31,617 nt of DNA from NCBI GenBank assembly GCA_034696485.1, contig JAQIWT010000146.1, forward strand, positions 1 to 31,617, written 5' to 3'. Position numbers and translations under genes: made by a program. The stretch is from Isohypsibius dastychi. Taxonomy: Eukaryota; Tardigrada; Eutardigrada; Parachela; Isohypsibiidae. This document shows positions 9,191 through 18,934 of the stretch, piece by piece. The notes under the pieces are model-generated. The model searched no databases. It was not told the DNA's origin and saw only the letters and a list, made by a program, of their open reading frames with translations. Each line of letters opens with the position of its first letter. The stretch's first letter is position 1.

Positions 9191-10520
9191 CAAGTGGTGG
9201 CAATTACCTATATTGATACGGACGGTAATCCAATCGAAACATCGCAACCATCGCCGACATCTACATCCACATCGTCAACTCTCGCTACGTCAATTCTCAT
9301 TAACACGACGGCCCCATCCATGACTTTTACGTCGTTGTCAGCTGAAACAAGTTCATCCCCGTTGCCTAACCTGCACAATTTCATCCCGACGTACAAAACG
9401 CCTCTGTCGGGACATCTATGAGCAGCAGTGCAGGAGGTGCGACAACGGCACCGGTGAACGCGGACATGAAAGCACTCATCAAAATGTTACAGAGCCCGAA
9501 ACAGAAAACGTTCCACAAGAAAGATATTCCAATCTCCAGGAGGCAGTCGCATGAGAATTCAGGAAAATGGCTCGGTCTATGTATATACTTTAAACGTATA
9601 GCACAATGCAATAATCTTTCCGAAGATAACATGGTTCAGCACTTCTACACAGCACTCGAGAAAAAGGTTTTAAATTGGCATGAGTCGATGAAGCATATGA
9701 AACCTGGGACAGAGTAGAAACAAGCTTTATGGTAACCTTCAGAAAGACTGAAGTGGATCTAGATCTGAATGACGTGACGATTTGTCCAACGTTCACCAAG
9801 ACTCATTTTCAGACATAACTACCAGTCAGAACCCTACTAGGTCGGAAAAGATATCAGCATTCTTCAAGCATCTCTGGGATACTATGGAAGCTTCTTTTAT
9901 TCGGGATTTTCCAACCTTTGTTGGCGCCTCTACCCTCAGACTGCAAGAAACGCAAAATAGCACCAAAGGTCAATTCAATTTTCAAAACCTGCTGGCACAA
10001 TTCATCACTGTCCTGAATCTCGGGATAACCTCGGCTCATCTACATTCTCTCACAGCACTTGCCACTTCAGCAAGTAGGCATGTTGTTCAAGAACTGGGAA
10101 AGAGATTGAAAAAGAACAATGAGGCGATGATAAATCGGACGGCTGTGATGTCCAAACTAGCCGCTGAAACAACGCAGAAGCAACATCCACTCAGAACGAA
10201 CAGGACAAGCGAGAATGCTACTCCTGTCATAAGTAAGGTCCGATCGCGCGGGATTGTCGTTCTTAGCCAGGAGATGAAAAGAATCAAGCACCATAGAGGC
10301 CAAAATATCGGCTTTCCACCTAGGTCCTGATATCAAGAACCATACATACCACCGCACCATATCATCAGTCAACCAAGGCCGTCAGCAATGATGCCGCTAC
10401 CTGTAAGCACTGCTGCACCTCAGTTCTATAATATGCGCAGCTCCAACGAAGGTGGCTGGATATCTCTTAACAGAAGCGGAAACGTTCTTCCAAAGAATCG
10501 TTTAAACGAATAACTGCGAC
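9190..10520 (+). pseudogene. Ty3/gypsy gag remnant (element 2)
   Basis: Structural gag region of a second plus-strand element. It opens with a Ser/Thr/Pro-rich stretch fused in frame to the integrase of element 1 (to 9421). It continues in another frame at 9418-9717, with GKWLGLCIYFKRIAQCNNL and FYTALEKKVLNWHES matching the gag capsid pattern (F..yeriA..N.w......... L.g.A..W). The next frame, 9782-10330, is an open 182-codon stretch with a basic middle (ELGKRLKKNN). After a TGA it runs on into a proline-rich segment. No intact CCHC zinc knuckle was seen. Assignment rests on the weak gag pattern plus position ahead of protease and RT. Confidence 0.6.
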
Positions 10521-10569
10521 TACCGGGGTCAGACTCGCAGACGAGGTTTTGCCGTTTATTTAGCAGATA

Positions 10570-10695
10570 ATATGGTTGGTGCGTTATCGTTCAGAGTTTC
10601 AGTCAACGGAATATTAGCAACTGTCTTCATTGATTCTAGTAGTCGAAATCAATTTAGTTTCGAAAAATTCTTTGGAAAAACATAACATGTCAATT
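10570..10695 (+). pseudogene. Retroviral-type aspartic protease fragment (element 2)
   Basis: A short frame reads FRVSVNGILATVFIDSSSR, matching the v.vNG..v.alvDTGAs active-site region of gypsy proteases. The catalytic Asp is present, but the T-G of DTG/DSG has become S-S. Only this half-site is visible. It lies between gag and RT as expected. Confidence 0.65.
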
Positions 10696-10775
10696 CTAGA
10701 TTGGGATGGTTTTCTGGTGACTGTGATTACTGGAGAGGTGTTGGGAATACCCACCGCTTGCATGGTGTAGATTGA

Positions 10776-11480
10776 GTGTTGAGTTTGAAATTAGGAAGGA
10801 TGTGTAGAGTTCTCGAGAAATTTCCGGCGGATGTGTTGTCAGGTATAGAATTATTGCAAAAAACCGCCTTTCCAATAGATTTCGGAACGTTCACAATGAG
10901 GAATTCTCGATTTTGTGAGCCGGTTGACATGATGACATGGTACTCATCAAACATTCTATTGGTCAGAGAAGCAGATAATTTCTGGCGTTTTGCTATCAAT
11001 CACCGCGCTCTCAACCAGCAGGCCAGCAGACAAAGGAATATCCAACCAATGGAAGAAATTCAGTTCCTTGGACTGCCTTCACGGATTTTTTTAAGTCATG
11101 ATGGCGCAGTCCGACAAACACAAGACAGCCTTCATGTTACCAGGAATCCCGGGTGGCTACTACTAGTTCAAGAGGATGTGCACCTTCTGCAAGATTATCG
11201 ATAATATCTTCAAGTAAAGCCGAAGGCAGTTCCTGGCCAGCTCTGTTGATGACCTCCTCTGCCATGGTTTGACGATAGACGAGCACTTGTTTCATATAGA
11301 AAAAACATGCCGCCGCTTGTCTAAAGCGGAACTTGGGACCAAACCATCGAAATGCTACTTCGTATATGACAAAACGACCTACCGCAAACATCACGTCAGC
11401 GCTGTTGCTATCTTGCTTGATAAAAAAAAGTGAAACTTGCCACTCCAACAAATGTCGAAAGCTCCCAAACGTTCCTCGCT
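10776..11480 (+). pseudogene. Ty3/gypsy reverse transcriptase remnant (element 2)
   Basis: The frame 10776-11204 shows LSGIELLQKTAFPIDFG (linker before RT), WYSSNILLVREADNFWRF (fingers) and ALNQQ. The frame 11242-11370 reads SVDDLLCHGLTIDEH, then ETCRRL-like sequence and KPSKCYF. This is motif C with the usual Y-x-D-D changed to S-V-D-D, followed by the family's sKC.F segment. A later frame (about 11440-11510) has FLAMTRCYREFI, matching the FLGm..YYR.FI connection. At least three frames are needed, so the gene is dead. Confidence 0.8.
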
Positions 11481-11534
11481 ATGACAAGATGCTACCGTGA
11501 ATTTATCGGAAGTTAGGCCAGGACAGTAGGACCC

Positions 11535-12070
11535 TTGGTCAAGCTATCCTCGAAAGAACACGATTTCCAATGGGGGCTGGAACAAAAGGAGACATACGGA
11601 ACACTAGAAGCAAAGCTATGCGATGCCGCTGTTCTCAGTCGCTTCAACATAGCTGAAAGTTTGGATAAGCTGCGACGCAAACATGGTTGCAGTGGGAGCC
11701 TGTTTGCAACAAAGAGAAGGAGATCAAGAGTTCACCTGTTCCTATGCAAGTAAAGCTCTTTCATTCGCACAGAAAAACTGGGGAGTAACCCATCTGGAAC
11801 TCAACGCCTTGACGTCATTTGACGTCACTTGTCAATTGCAAAGATTAGATCTTTGCAATTGACAAGTGACGTCAAATGGAGCGACAAGAAGTTCAAGGTT
11901 GTGACCGACCACAAGTGTATTGTGGTTCTGATGAAGACCAAAAACCAGGTTAGACGGCTACATCGATGGTTGCTGCGACTTTCCCCTTTTGATTTGGAAA
12001 TCACGTACCGACCGGGAGTAACAAATCCTGTATGCGACCACGTATCAAGACACCCGGTGCAGGAAGACCT
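11535..12070 (+). pseudogene. Ty3/gypsy RNase H remnant (element 2), split by a foldback
   Basis: After PLVKLSSKEHDFQW (11535 on), the first half of RNase H is read near 11686-11814 with QQREGDQEFTCSYASKAL and NWGVTHLELNAL. The second half is read from 11879 with KKFKVVTDHKC, RRLHRWLLRLSPFDLEI and YRPGVTNP, ending in a degenerate CDHVSRH. A perfect inverted repeat (11816-11878) sits exactly between the two halves, where the family has the kF..yL.G segment, and replaces or displaces it. The halves are in different frames. Confidence 0.8.
11816..11878. repeat. Perfect 30-bp inverted repeat with 3-bp spacer
   Basis: Arms 11816-11845 and 11849-11878 are exact reverse complements, separated by TAG. 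The transcript would fold into a 30-bp hairpin. Each arm contains TGACGTCA, itself palindromic and identical to the CRE consensus. In a degenerate region, perfect arms imply a recent origin or a cloning/assembly foldback. Confidence 0.95.
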
Positions 12071-12570
12071 CCTGCTACCAACGACAACTCGAAAAAGTGA
12101 CATCATACCGGGTCTCACTATTGTGCCCGCAGATGTTCCAAATCTGCAACGTGAACACGTTTTCTGCAAAAAGGTCATCATTTTGGAAGGAGGCCCAGCC
12201 CACGAGCAGTTCACGGATCAATCGCTCTATTCCCTCCTGAAAAGGAACCAGCTTTACCGGCGCACAATCAGAGATGAGAGGTCGATTCGGCTTCTGATTT
12301 TTCGAAAAGCGTTACAGTCAGAAATTGTGACGGCCAGTCGCGACATCCCTTCCGCTGGACATCAAGGAGTATCGCGAACTTACGCAAGGATCAACTCGTA
12401 ATACTGGTAATCGGGGTGCCTATCAGATGCATCCCGATACGCTTAGACCTGCGTAATGTGCAAAGAGAAAAAAATCCGACCTCCGATGAGAAGTGCATCG
12501 GATTCACATTGATTACATGGGACCGTTTCCCGTGACAAAGAGAAGAGTGTAGCGGTTAGTTTTTGACATG
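12071..12570 (+). pseudogene. Ty3/gypsy integrase N-terminal part (element 2)
   Basis: Follows RNase H in frame. It shows LYSLLKRNQLYRR, then AGHQGVSRTYARI (the GH.G..rT segment of the zinc domain), then CVMCKEKK (its CxxC) in another frame near 12447, and IDYMGPFPVTKRRV near 12508 with the first catalytic Asp. A TAG follows, and no DDE core beyond this point is seen, so the element is 3' truncated at about 12.6 kb. Confidence 0.75.
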
Positions 12571-12609
12571 CCAATACAACAGGTCAGCTGATCTGAAGAT
12601 CTTTCGTTA

Positions 12610-12950
12610 TGAAGATGTTAGTCGATGATGTAGAGAAGAGAAACTAATAAAAGGTCACCGTGGTAAAAGAATACTTGAAGACAGAGAAAGAGGCCGGTGG
12701 GAAAGAACACCGAGAGTGTTAAACGGATGTTCACAATGGTGTTAAGTTTGTGTAAGGAAGAGAATGAGCATAGTGGTTTTATACTAAAAGAGGTGAGGGG
12801 CGAGAGAGAAATTGAGTTGGGATGAGAAGAGCAGATGTGAGACCAAAACTGCTGATCAGAAGACATGTTGCGTCAGTGAAGAATGTTTCAGACGCGACAA
12901 GAGACCGATACATCGTACTAGCAATTTGTCACTTTACAAAATGCGACTTG
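12610..12950. other. Purine-rich gap, no gene
   Basis: The plus strand is strongly AG-rich. It lies between a plus-strand and a minus-strand retroelement, so it may contain a polypurine tract or LTR remains, but no LTR pair was identified. Confidence 0.4.
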
Positions 12951-12955
12951 TTGTT

Positions 12956-13400
12956 TCAAAATACGGCTTGCTGTTCGCTTTGAACACGACTTACCGAGTC
13001 GAGCTCAAATTTCAGTTCAACGGTTTCTTCACCGCTCGGCGTGATATCAGTTTTAAATGCATCCAGAGACAGATCTCGATTAATAACCACATCCACTACG
13101 ACGTGTAGTTGCTTTAAGGCTTCATAGCCCAAGATGGCGTCGCACCGCCAAGTTGCAAAATACTCGAAAACCAAGAGCATGCTGTCTTTTTGTCCAGTCA
13201 GCTCCAATGTTGAATCAACCCGTCCAAGAGCGCAGACCAAGTCACCGTAAGCCGTTCAAGCAGAAAAGTCGGAATCCATGAGCTCACGCCCGAGTATCCG
13301 AACAAAACTCAAGGATATGACCGACATCGAAGCCCCGGTGTTAATCAATCCTGAAGCTTCCTTCCCATCGAGACGGACCCGCATTTTTTCAGTGACCTAG
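12956..13400 (-). pseudogene. Retroelement aspartic protease remnant (element 3)
   Basis: Minus-strand protease of a gypsy-like element. It opens near 13390 with RLDGKEASGLINTGASMS, matching the a.iDTGAs active site but with N where the catalytic Asp should be. It runs through FVRILGRELMDSDF, a stop, and then an open frame (12956-13240) with LELTGQKDSM and DAILGYEALKQL, which matches the family's dailG.d.L. segment. Protease cleaves the gag-pol polyprotein; this copy would be inactive. Pol sequence that should follow at lower coordinates is absent, so the element is cut off at about 12.95 kb. Confidence 0.75.
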
Positions 13401-14130
13401 ATGAAAAACGTGGTTACGCTCTCACAGAGTCCTGGACTCTAAGACTTCACACAATGAATTGACGGGACCAGGCTTGGCTCCGTGATAACAGCTTTTCTGG
13501 GGGATTTTCCCCTTCCTTTTACCCTAATGTTGTAGGTCAAGCTTGTTCTTACGGCCAGATTCACCGGCCGTCATCCACATCTTTATCATCCGAAACTTGT
13601 TCCTAGGTACCCAGCAACTTGTTCTGCACAGTGACCCCCATCCGAAGTCAGACAGCTGTTTCCGGTTGATGACCGCGTCAAACCAATTGTTTTCAGTAAC
13701 ATACTCACGAAAGCGAACTGATTTTTCAAGCGCGAGGCCATTCCAGTTTGAGACGGATGCTCTTAGAATGAATACTTCTCTTGGTGGTGACCTTTCCCAG
13801 TCGATTCTTAGCTTGGAAGTCTTCATTGTAGAACTCCAAAACATTGATTTTCGCGATGTGTCCCAATTTTGCCCCTTCGTAGCTACTCGGTGTCGCAGTC
13901 CTATCGATGTCGGGCCCTGTGACGGTAACTAAAACATCCTCGTAAGTGCATGCCGTCAAAACCTTGAGGTCACCCCGAAGGTTATCATTTTTTTGGAAAT
14001 CCCTTATCATATGGCCTCGCTGCCCGCAGTTGTGGGAACTGCGTTGACCTTTCGGAACATGTTTCCCGGTGAACCTACCAGCTCCAAACTTTATCTCATT
14101 CGGCTTCTCCTGAGCTGAACTGCAAGTACC
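13401..14130 (-). pseudogene. Gag nucleocapsid and linker remnant (element 3)
   Basis: Near 14000-14030 the minus strand reads SHNCGQRGHMIRDFQK, a degenerate CCHC zinc knuckle (C..CG..GH..rdC) with the outer Cys residues lost. Upstream is a basic, Gly/Lys-rich region (FGAGRFTGKHVPKGQR), as in nucleocapsids. Between here and the protease lies an open but unassignable stretch (13524-14010) in two frames. RNA binding would be the ancestral role. Confidence 0.55.
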
Positions 14131-14199
14131 GCCCGAACAGATGCCTTTTTGTTCTCGGTTACCACCATAGGTTGGAAATCCTTTCCGATTTAGGCGGAA

Positions 14200-14745
14200 C
14201 CCTTCTTGAAACTTTCTATCACGGTTTATCTCACCGTAATGTTACGGATTTCATGAAGCGGCTCCTTCACCTTCTTGACTGACCACCCCGGTTGAGTTAT
14301 TTCCTTCTCTCTGTTCCCTTCTGACAGCGTGTTGTGCTGTGACGATATCGCCATAAAATTCAGTCGGAGTTTTAACCCGCGATAATAGAATGTAACGAAA
14401 AAACGAATCCTGCAAACCTTCCCGGAGTTACTGTATGACCTGGTCATCTGCCGTATTGAGATCCACCAGATATCATTTCATTAACTTTTCGTTCTAGAAG
14501 CGCAAAATCCTTTGCCGTGTTGTCCGTAATTTCTTATCTGCTCACGCTGACGCATCGCCAACTTGTAAGTTTGGGTAAGATCTCAAGGACAGAATTGACC
14601 CGCGATTTTAACCGTGAACGTTTTCAGTTCCTGGAATGGTTGCTCACCGTTCTTGGATTCCTTGTCGTATCAGTTTGCTGCGAAGGATAACAAATAAACC
14701 GGTGCTTGTCGCAGCATCCGAGTCAAGTCCCACTCTAGGGCTCTC
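14200..14745 (-). pseudogene. Gag capsid remnant (element 3)
   Basis: Minus-strand fragments in gag-like order. One is an entry with LRQAPVYLLSFAA and SKNGEQPFQELKTF near 14600-14700. The other, near 14330-14450, reads DQVIQ.LREGLQDSFF and RVKTPTEFYGDIVTAQ, matching the retrotransposon gag pattern of a helical capsid end. Frames shift several times. It lies 5' of the zinc knuckle and protease, giving gag-NC-pro order on the minus strand. Confidence 0.55.
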
Positions 14746-14781
14746 GAGATTCGTACAAATCAACGAATTCAATCCTCAACC

Positions 14782-16010
14782 TTGTCATCTGCTGCCCCAG
14801 CGAACATAATCGAGGAGATATATATCAAGGAGAAGATCTTCAAACATCTTCTACCATCCTTGATCAATAATCTCCGAACGTTTTACATGTTGCCTAAATT
14901 TTACAAGGACAAATCAACATGGAAAGATGACCATATGCCTCCTGGTAGGCCAATCGTGACCAATGTTGGCACTAAGACGAGCAATCTTAGTCAATGGTTA
15001 GACTATTGGCTTCAACCAATGGTATGCAAAGCTTGGTCAAGGACACTTATGACTTCTTGCAAAACTCCAAGCTATCCAAAATCCCACCCAGGACTCCACT
15101 CTTGCTAATGGCGGCCGACGTTTCGGACTTGTACATCAACATTCCGCACGCAGAGGCCATTGCTGCTGTAGTTGGTGCATGGAACCACCACACCGATCCC
15201 AACCGGCCCCCAACCGGACTACTCATTGAAGCTCTGAGGTTGATCCTCGAGCTAAATGACATGAAATTTGCCGGTTAACTCTACTTGCAAATCAAGGGCA
15301 TCAGCATGGGCAACAACTGTGCCCCTTTCATTGCAAACCTTTACATGGAAAAGGTTGATTGAGTCGTTCGGGCATACAATCCCTCACTATACTCGCGCTT
15401 CATTGATGATCAGTTGAGGGTCTGGGACGATTCCCGCACCGACCTGTACAAAATGATTGCTACAATGAAAGCAGTGGACCAACACATTAGCATCAACCTC
15501 TGCATGGGCGAGGTTAGTAACATTTTCTTGGGCGTTGAAGTTTACGTCAACCCACATCAACCAGAGTATATTTCAACCCGACGGACACTCATCAACTGCT
15601 CCACCACAGCAGTTGTCGTCCGCCACACACGTTCAAAGGCAGAATCAAAGCTCAACTCAAGAGATATCGCACCTTATGTAGTCGCACCAACGACTATGAA
15701 CGGGAATGTCAGATTCTCTTAAGAGTTCTCTCAACACGTGGTTATAGCTTCAACGTGCTATACAGAGCCAAGGATAATGCACTCTTGCCACCGAGGCTCA
15801 AACACCCCATACTAAATGGGACACTACCGCTGGTCATTCAGTGGAATCCAACTTTGGAGAAAATTCCACAATGGATTCAGCAGACATGGGCGGAAATGGT
15901 ACTCAATGATCATGACAATCGCAAGGTTCTCCCACATTGGCCATTGCTTAGAAAAGGAATCGCAACTTACGCGACAAACCAATCCGAGCTGTCACTGTGA
16001 TTGACAATGA
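14782..16010 (+). pseudogene. Penelope-like retroelement reverse transcriptase
   Basis: Plus-strand RT with the Penelope-like pattern rather than gypsy. Near 14890 it reads LPKFYKDKSTW, then PPGRPIVTNVGT and SQWLDYWLQPM. In the next frame come SLVKDTYDFLQ and LLMAADVSDLYINIPHAEAI (motif A, DV.sLYtnIPh). At 15280-15360 is IKGISMGNNCAPFIANLYM (motif B), then SRFIDDQLRVWDD (motif C, usually YIDD). The frame 15414-15722 continues with NIFLGVEVY, matching the FLdv.v segment. A further frame (15755-16000) has LPLVIQWNPTLEKIPQ and PLLRKGIAT, like the C-terminal tail of these RTs. Stops (about 15278 and 15360) and shifts disable it. No GIY-YIG endonuclease was seen. Confidence 0.8.
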
Positions 16011-16070
16011 TCCATTCAATGTCTCGGTTTAGATCTGTTCTCAATCCTCGCCTCACTTGAAAGGCAAGCT

Positions 16071-16150
16071 CAACTTTCAGACAACTTTCAGACAGAGTCT
16101 GAAAGCGTATAACACATCTTCAGACAGCGCCTGAAAGTATAAAATGGTCA
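16071..16150 (+). promoter_or_regulatory. Stem-loops followed by a TATA-like box
   Basis: A perfect hairpin at 16085-16105 has 9-bp arms CTTTCAGAC and GTCTGAAAG with loop AGA. A second, imperfect relative lies at 16118-16137 (CTTCAGACAGCGCCTGAAAG), preceded by an extra half-repeat at 16073. Immediately after is GTATAAAATGG, TATA-box-like on the plus strand. It sits just 3' of the Penelope-like RT, where the element's terminal region is expected. A regulatory role is inference. Confidence 0.5.
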
Positions 16151-16221
16151 ATCTTGTTTTCTTGACAGATCAACCACTTACTTTCTTTGGACGGGGCCAA
16201 TTACCTCGATCGGCTGACAAG

Positions 16222-16243
16222 GTGACCTGCTCACGCAGGTCAC
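16222..16243. repeat. Perfect 9-bp hairpin
   Basis: Arms GTGACCTGC and GCAGGTCAC around TCAC. It is part of the structured region after the Penelope-like RT. A hammerhead ribozyme core, known from some Penelope-like elements, was looked for and not found. Confidence 0.8.
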
Positions 16244-16530
16244 ACCCACTCAAGCCCTGAACGCTTGGTTACCGATCGCCGTTATACTTGTATAATGGGA
16301 GTAGGACTGGGTCCAATTCGGTCTTTGTCTCTCCCCTCAGAACACCTGAATGGTGAAACATCAAGTGCTGCGGGGTCATTCACCCCCGAAACCCCCATTA
16401 ATCATGAACGGGTTCAGTGAGAACCCCCGTTATCGTATCAAGTCCCACACACCTGTATACCATACGCTATAGTCCACCACGGAAAAAACCGACGAATGAC
16501 ACCCTTAATAACGTTCAAAACTCCGGAAAA
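16244..16530. other. No gene seen
   Basis: Relatively GC-rich sequence with C runs (CCCCCGAAACCCCC near 16383); probably the remaining terminal part of the Penelope-like element. Confidence 0.35.
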
Positions 16531-16776
16531 TCACCTTGTGATTTTTCCCGCTTTTTTTTGACAAGGACATGTCGTTTTGTCAATAGAAACTGATATACGG
16601 TAATACCCGTATTTCTGCACCGGGGAACGGATTTCAGCTTGCACGCACTGTTTTTGGTTGGCGTACGTGAAAAAGCACTTTTTTCGCACCAATGTTGGAA
16701 TCTGACTAAAACGAGGGATCAAGTCGGATAACCGAGTCTTAAAATCCGATGACGGCTCAAATGGGAGATACAGCAA
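16531..16776 (-). CDS. Unidentified open frame
   Basis: An 81-codon minus-strand frame with plausible protein composition (LSDLIPRFSQIPTLVRKKCF, then KYGYYRISVSIDKT). It contains several Cys and no recognised motif. Possibly a gene fragment. Confidence 0.25.
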   Translation of the reverse strand: MLYLPFEPSSDFKTRLSDLIPRFSQIPTLVRKKCFFTYANQKQCVQAEIRSPVQKYGYYRISVSIDKTTCPCQKKAGKITR

Positions 16777-16890
16777 TGGTCAATAAGAGCAATACATATC
16801 CGAACTGACCACTTTGAAAAGACCACTACCAAACCTAAATCCTCCATAGTATGACACAAAATAACAGCTACCATTATGTGCCAAATGTGC

Positions 16891-17062
16891 TAAAAGTACA
16901 GTCGGTAATAAAGACAGACGGGAGAAAAGATACTCAAAGTACTAAAAGCTACTAAAAAGTGCAGATGGTACAAGAAAGTTCATGCGATCCAAGAAAGTAC
17001 CGCCGGTACAAGAAAGGACAGTCGGTACGAGCAAGTACAGTTGGTACGAGAAAAAACTGCAA
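16891..17062. repeat. 19-bp tandem repeat, about nine units
   Basis: Units approximate GTACAAGAAAGTACAGTCG. Anchors at 16968, 16987, 17006, 17025 and 17044 are exactly 19 bp apart, and weaker units extend back to about 16891. Confidence 0.85.
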
Positions 17063-17124
17063 GCACTAGAAAGTACTCTCGATTATAACTTGACAATCAC
17101 TTTTTTTCAGTAATGAGGTCCCAG

Positions 17125-17421
17125 TTATGCATTAGTAACGTTGCTTGCGTTTGCGCCCCTCAGGAGTTGAATTGCCCAATTCCGAAGCACAGCATGTGCA
17201 ATGTTTTCGTATGAGATCAGGTCTAGATTCAGGAACAGAATTATCTGACACAGCGCCAAAACAAGAGACCGTTGTGGAAATTTGTGAACCCTTTGGAGCA
17301 ATTCGTTAGCACGAATTCCATTCTGTTTCATTATAAAGTTCGACGACAAAAATGATCGGGCTGCAGAATAACTAGTGCGTTGCAAAAAAGGAGTAAAACA
17401 TCCACATGTATGATATTTCAC
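17125..17421 (-). CDS. Unidentified open frame
   Basis: A 98-codon minus-strand frame with a hydrophobic run (SLVLALCQIILFLNLDLI). It could be an exon of the minus-strand series that continues to 20.9 kb. No family recognised. Confidence 0.25.
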   Translation of the reverse strand: MKYHTCGCFTPFLQRTSYSAARSFLSSNFIMKQNGIRANELLQRVHKFPQRSLVLALCQIILFLNLDLISYENIAHAVLRNWAIQLLRGANASNVTNA

Positions 17422-17914
17422 CAGTGATTTAACATTCAGTGGTAGCTCAATATTCCTTCGCCAATAAGTTGTTCTTCTCTGAGTTGTTTGGCGGTATTGG
17501 GGTGTCCTAGTATATTTCTGTTTGGATTTTCTTCGCGAGCTGTATCAAACAATGACTTACCCTCATCCAGTTCGTTACCACTAGAACCTGACCAGGTCGT
17601 GACCAACCTACTTCTACCTGTTTAACTTTCGGGCTGATTGTTATCATGAGAATGGTGAGATAATTTACGGTGATTTCTGCTGGCGATACTCATTAAACAA
17701 ATCTGACGACAATCAATTTTGTGGACTTTTGCTTCTTGATACATCAATAACATCATAATACTCCAAAATTTCGTATTAAAATCATTATTTTTTATTTCAT
17801 TATTATTTTAAAATCATTGTTTCCAAAAACAGATTTCACGGACGCACAGTGTCTTGCTTCATGCTATTTGAAGACGCGAAAAAATGCGTCCAGATGACCC
17901 ATTACTCTAAAAAT
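17422..17914. other. AT-rich gap, no gene
   Basis: Very AT-rich around 17740-17830. Nothing recognised. Confidence 0.4.
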
Positions 17915-18448
17915 TCAAGAGCGGTTGCGAATTCTATTACTTTGTAAGTTGACTATTCTGCTGATTATATCATCCAACTCTTGTAAAAAAGTGAGATTAC
18001 CGTTGAAAACATAGTGGTAGGCGTATCTCAGCACCATTCCCCAGCTTTTGCTCAGGGTGTTGACCATGGTTTCTTTAAATCTCTGCTCTGGGTCGTCGTT
18101 TACCGTGATACCGTTACCACGAACCAATGTAGCAATCAGGTCAAAAGGTCTACTCAAGGGATGGTCAGTCAATAGATCCATATCAAAAACCTGATTATTC
18201 TGCTGAATCTACAAAGCTGCAACTCGTAGCTCCGAAGCGCTCATCTCTACGGCCAGAATGCATTTATGATAATTGGAGCACGAGATGCACTTTCTCAGTT
18301 TGAGGTGGATCAGGGTGGTGTGCAGATTCAGATCAACCTCTCCACGTCTTGAATTCCTGACTATGACTTTTAGATCTGAGATGGGGTTTGTGAGGCTCAC
18401 CAACGCTACATCAAGATTTCTTCGGCACGTACACTTCTCCTTTTTCAT
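17915..18448 (-). pseudogene. Unknown gene fragment with one in-frame stop
   Basis: One minus-strand frame runs the whole length, interrupted only by a stop just below 18209. The N-terminal part is Cys-containing (KCISCSNYHKCILAVE); the C-terminal part reads RPFDLIATLVRGNGITVND, then SKSWGMVLRYAYHYVF and FLQELDDIISRIV. Near 178 codons with one stop and sensible composition suggest a decayed exon rather than chance. No family recognised. It lies in the minus-strand series upstream of the Maverick polymerase, so it may be an element cargo or structural gene. Confidence 0.4.
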
Positions 18449-18454
18449 TCCATG

Positions 18455-18929
18455 GTGCTTATTTTAGACAAAAAGTTCTTGAAAGCGTCAAATTCACGCT
18501 CGTTTAATTTCTTTGACTGTTCGCTGCTGGAGGCTGAGAAACTCTCATCTTTTAATTCCACGGTTGCTCCCTTGCTGCTCTCATGTCGTTTGTTCATCAC
18601 GTTTCGTATTTCTCAGCGTTGTTTGTTGATGAGTTCTATAAGGCGAGACGTGGCGTTCAAGGCAACTTGATCTGGTCGCAACGTCTCACCGCGGCAGTGG
18701 AACGAATTCCATTCTTCTGGATTACAATCTTCAGTAGTTTTTTGTTCAAAGTGTCATCCAGTGCTGAAAAAGACGAAACAGAAATTTCTTCGTTTTCAGA
18801 AATATATGTCTCATCGGTTTCTTTGCTGGTCAAAAGACTGCGCGCTACCTGATTTGAAAGTTTTCTAGCACCTTCTGAACGGAAAAAGACAGGGTTCTCG
18901 TCAAATCGTTGAAAAAATTCAAGCTCCAT
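18455..18929 (-). pseudogene. Unknown Ser/Lys/Glu-rich gene fragments
   Basis: Two minus-strand pieces. One, at 18657-18929, begins MELEFFQRFDENPVFF and is rich in Ser and acidic residues (SKETDETYISENEEIS). The other, about 18460-18640, is hydrophilic (NKRHESSKGATVELKD, then EQSKKLNEREFDAF) with stops. Composition suggests a disordered or coiled protein. Function unknown; probably continuous with the neighbouring fragments. Confidence 0.35.
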
Positions 18930-18934
18930 TACGC

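Noticed and set aside
9208-9396. Minus-strand acidic/valine-rich open frame
   Set aside because: Antisense shadow of the Ser/Thr-rich gag leader.
16050-16480. Possible hammerhead ribozyme after the Penelope-like RT
   Set aside because: No CTGANGA core paired with a GAAA segment in the right arrangement was found on the plus strand.
16868-17090. CRISPR-like array
   Set aside because: Units abut directly with no unique spacers, and the context is eukaryotic; it is a simple 19-bp tandem repeat.
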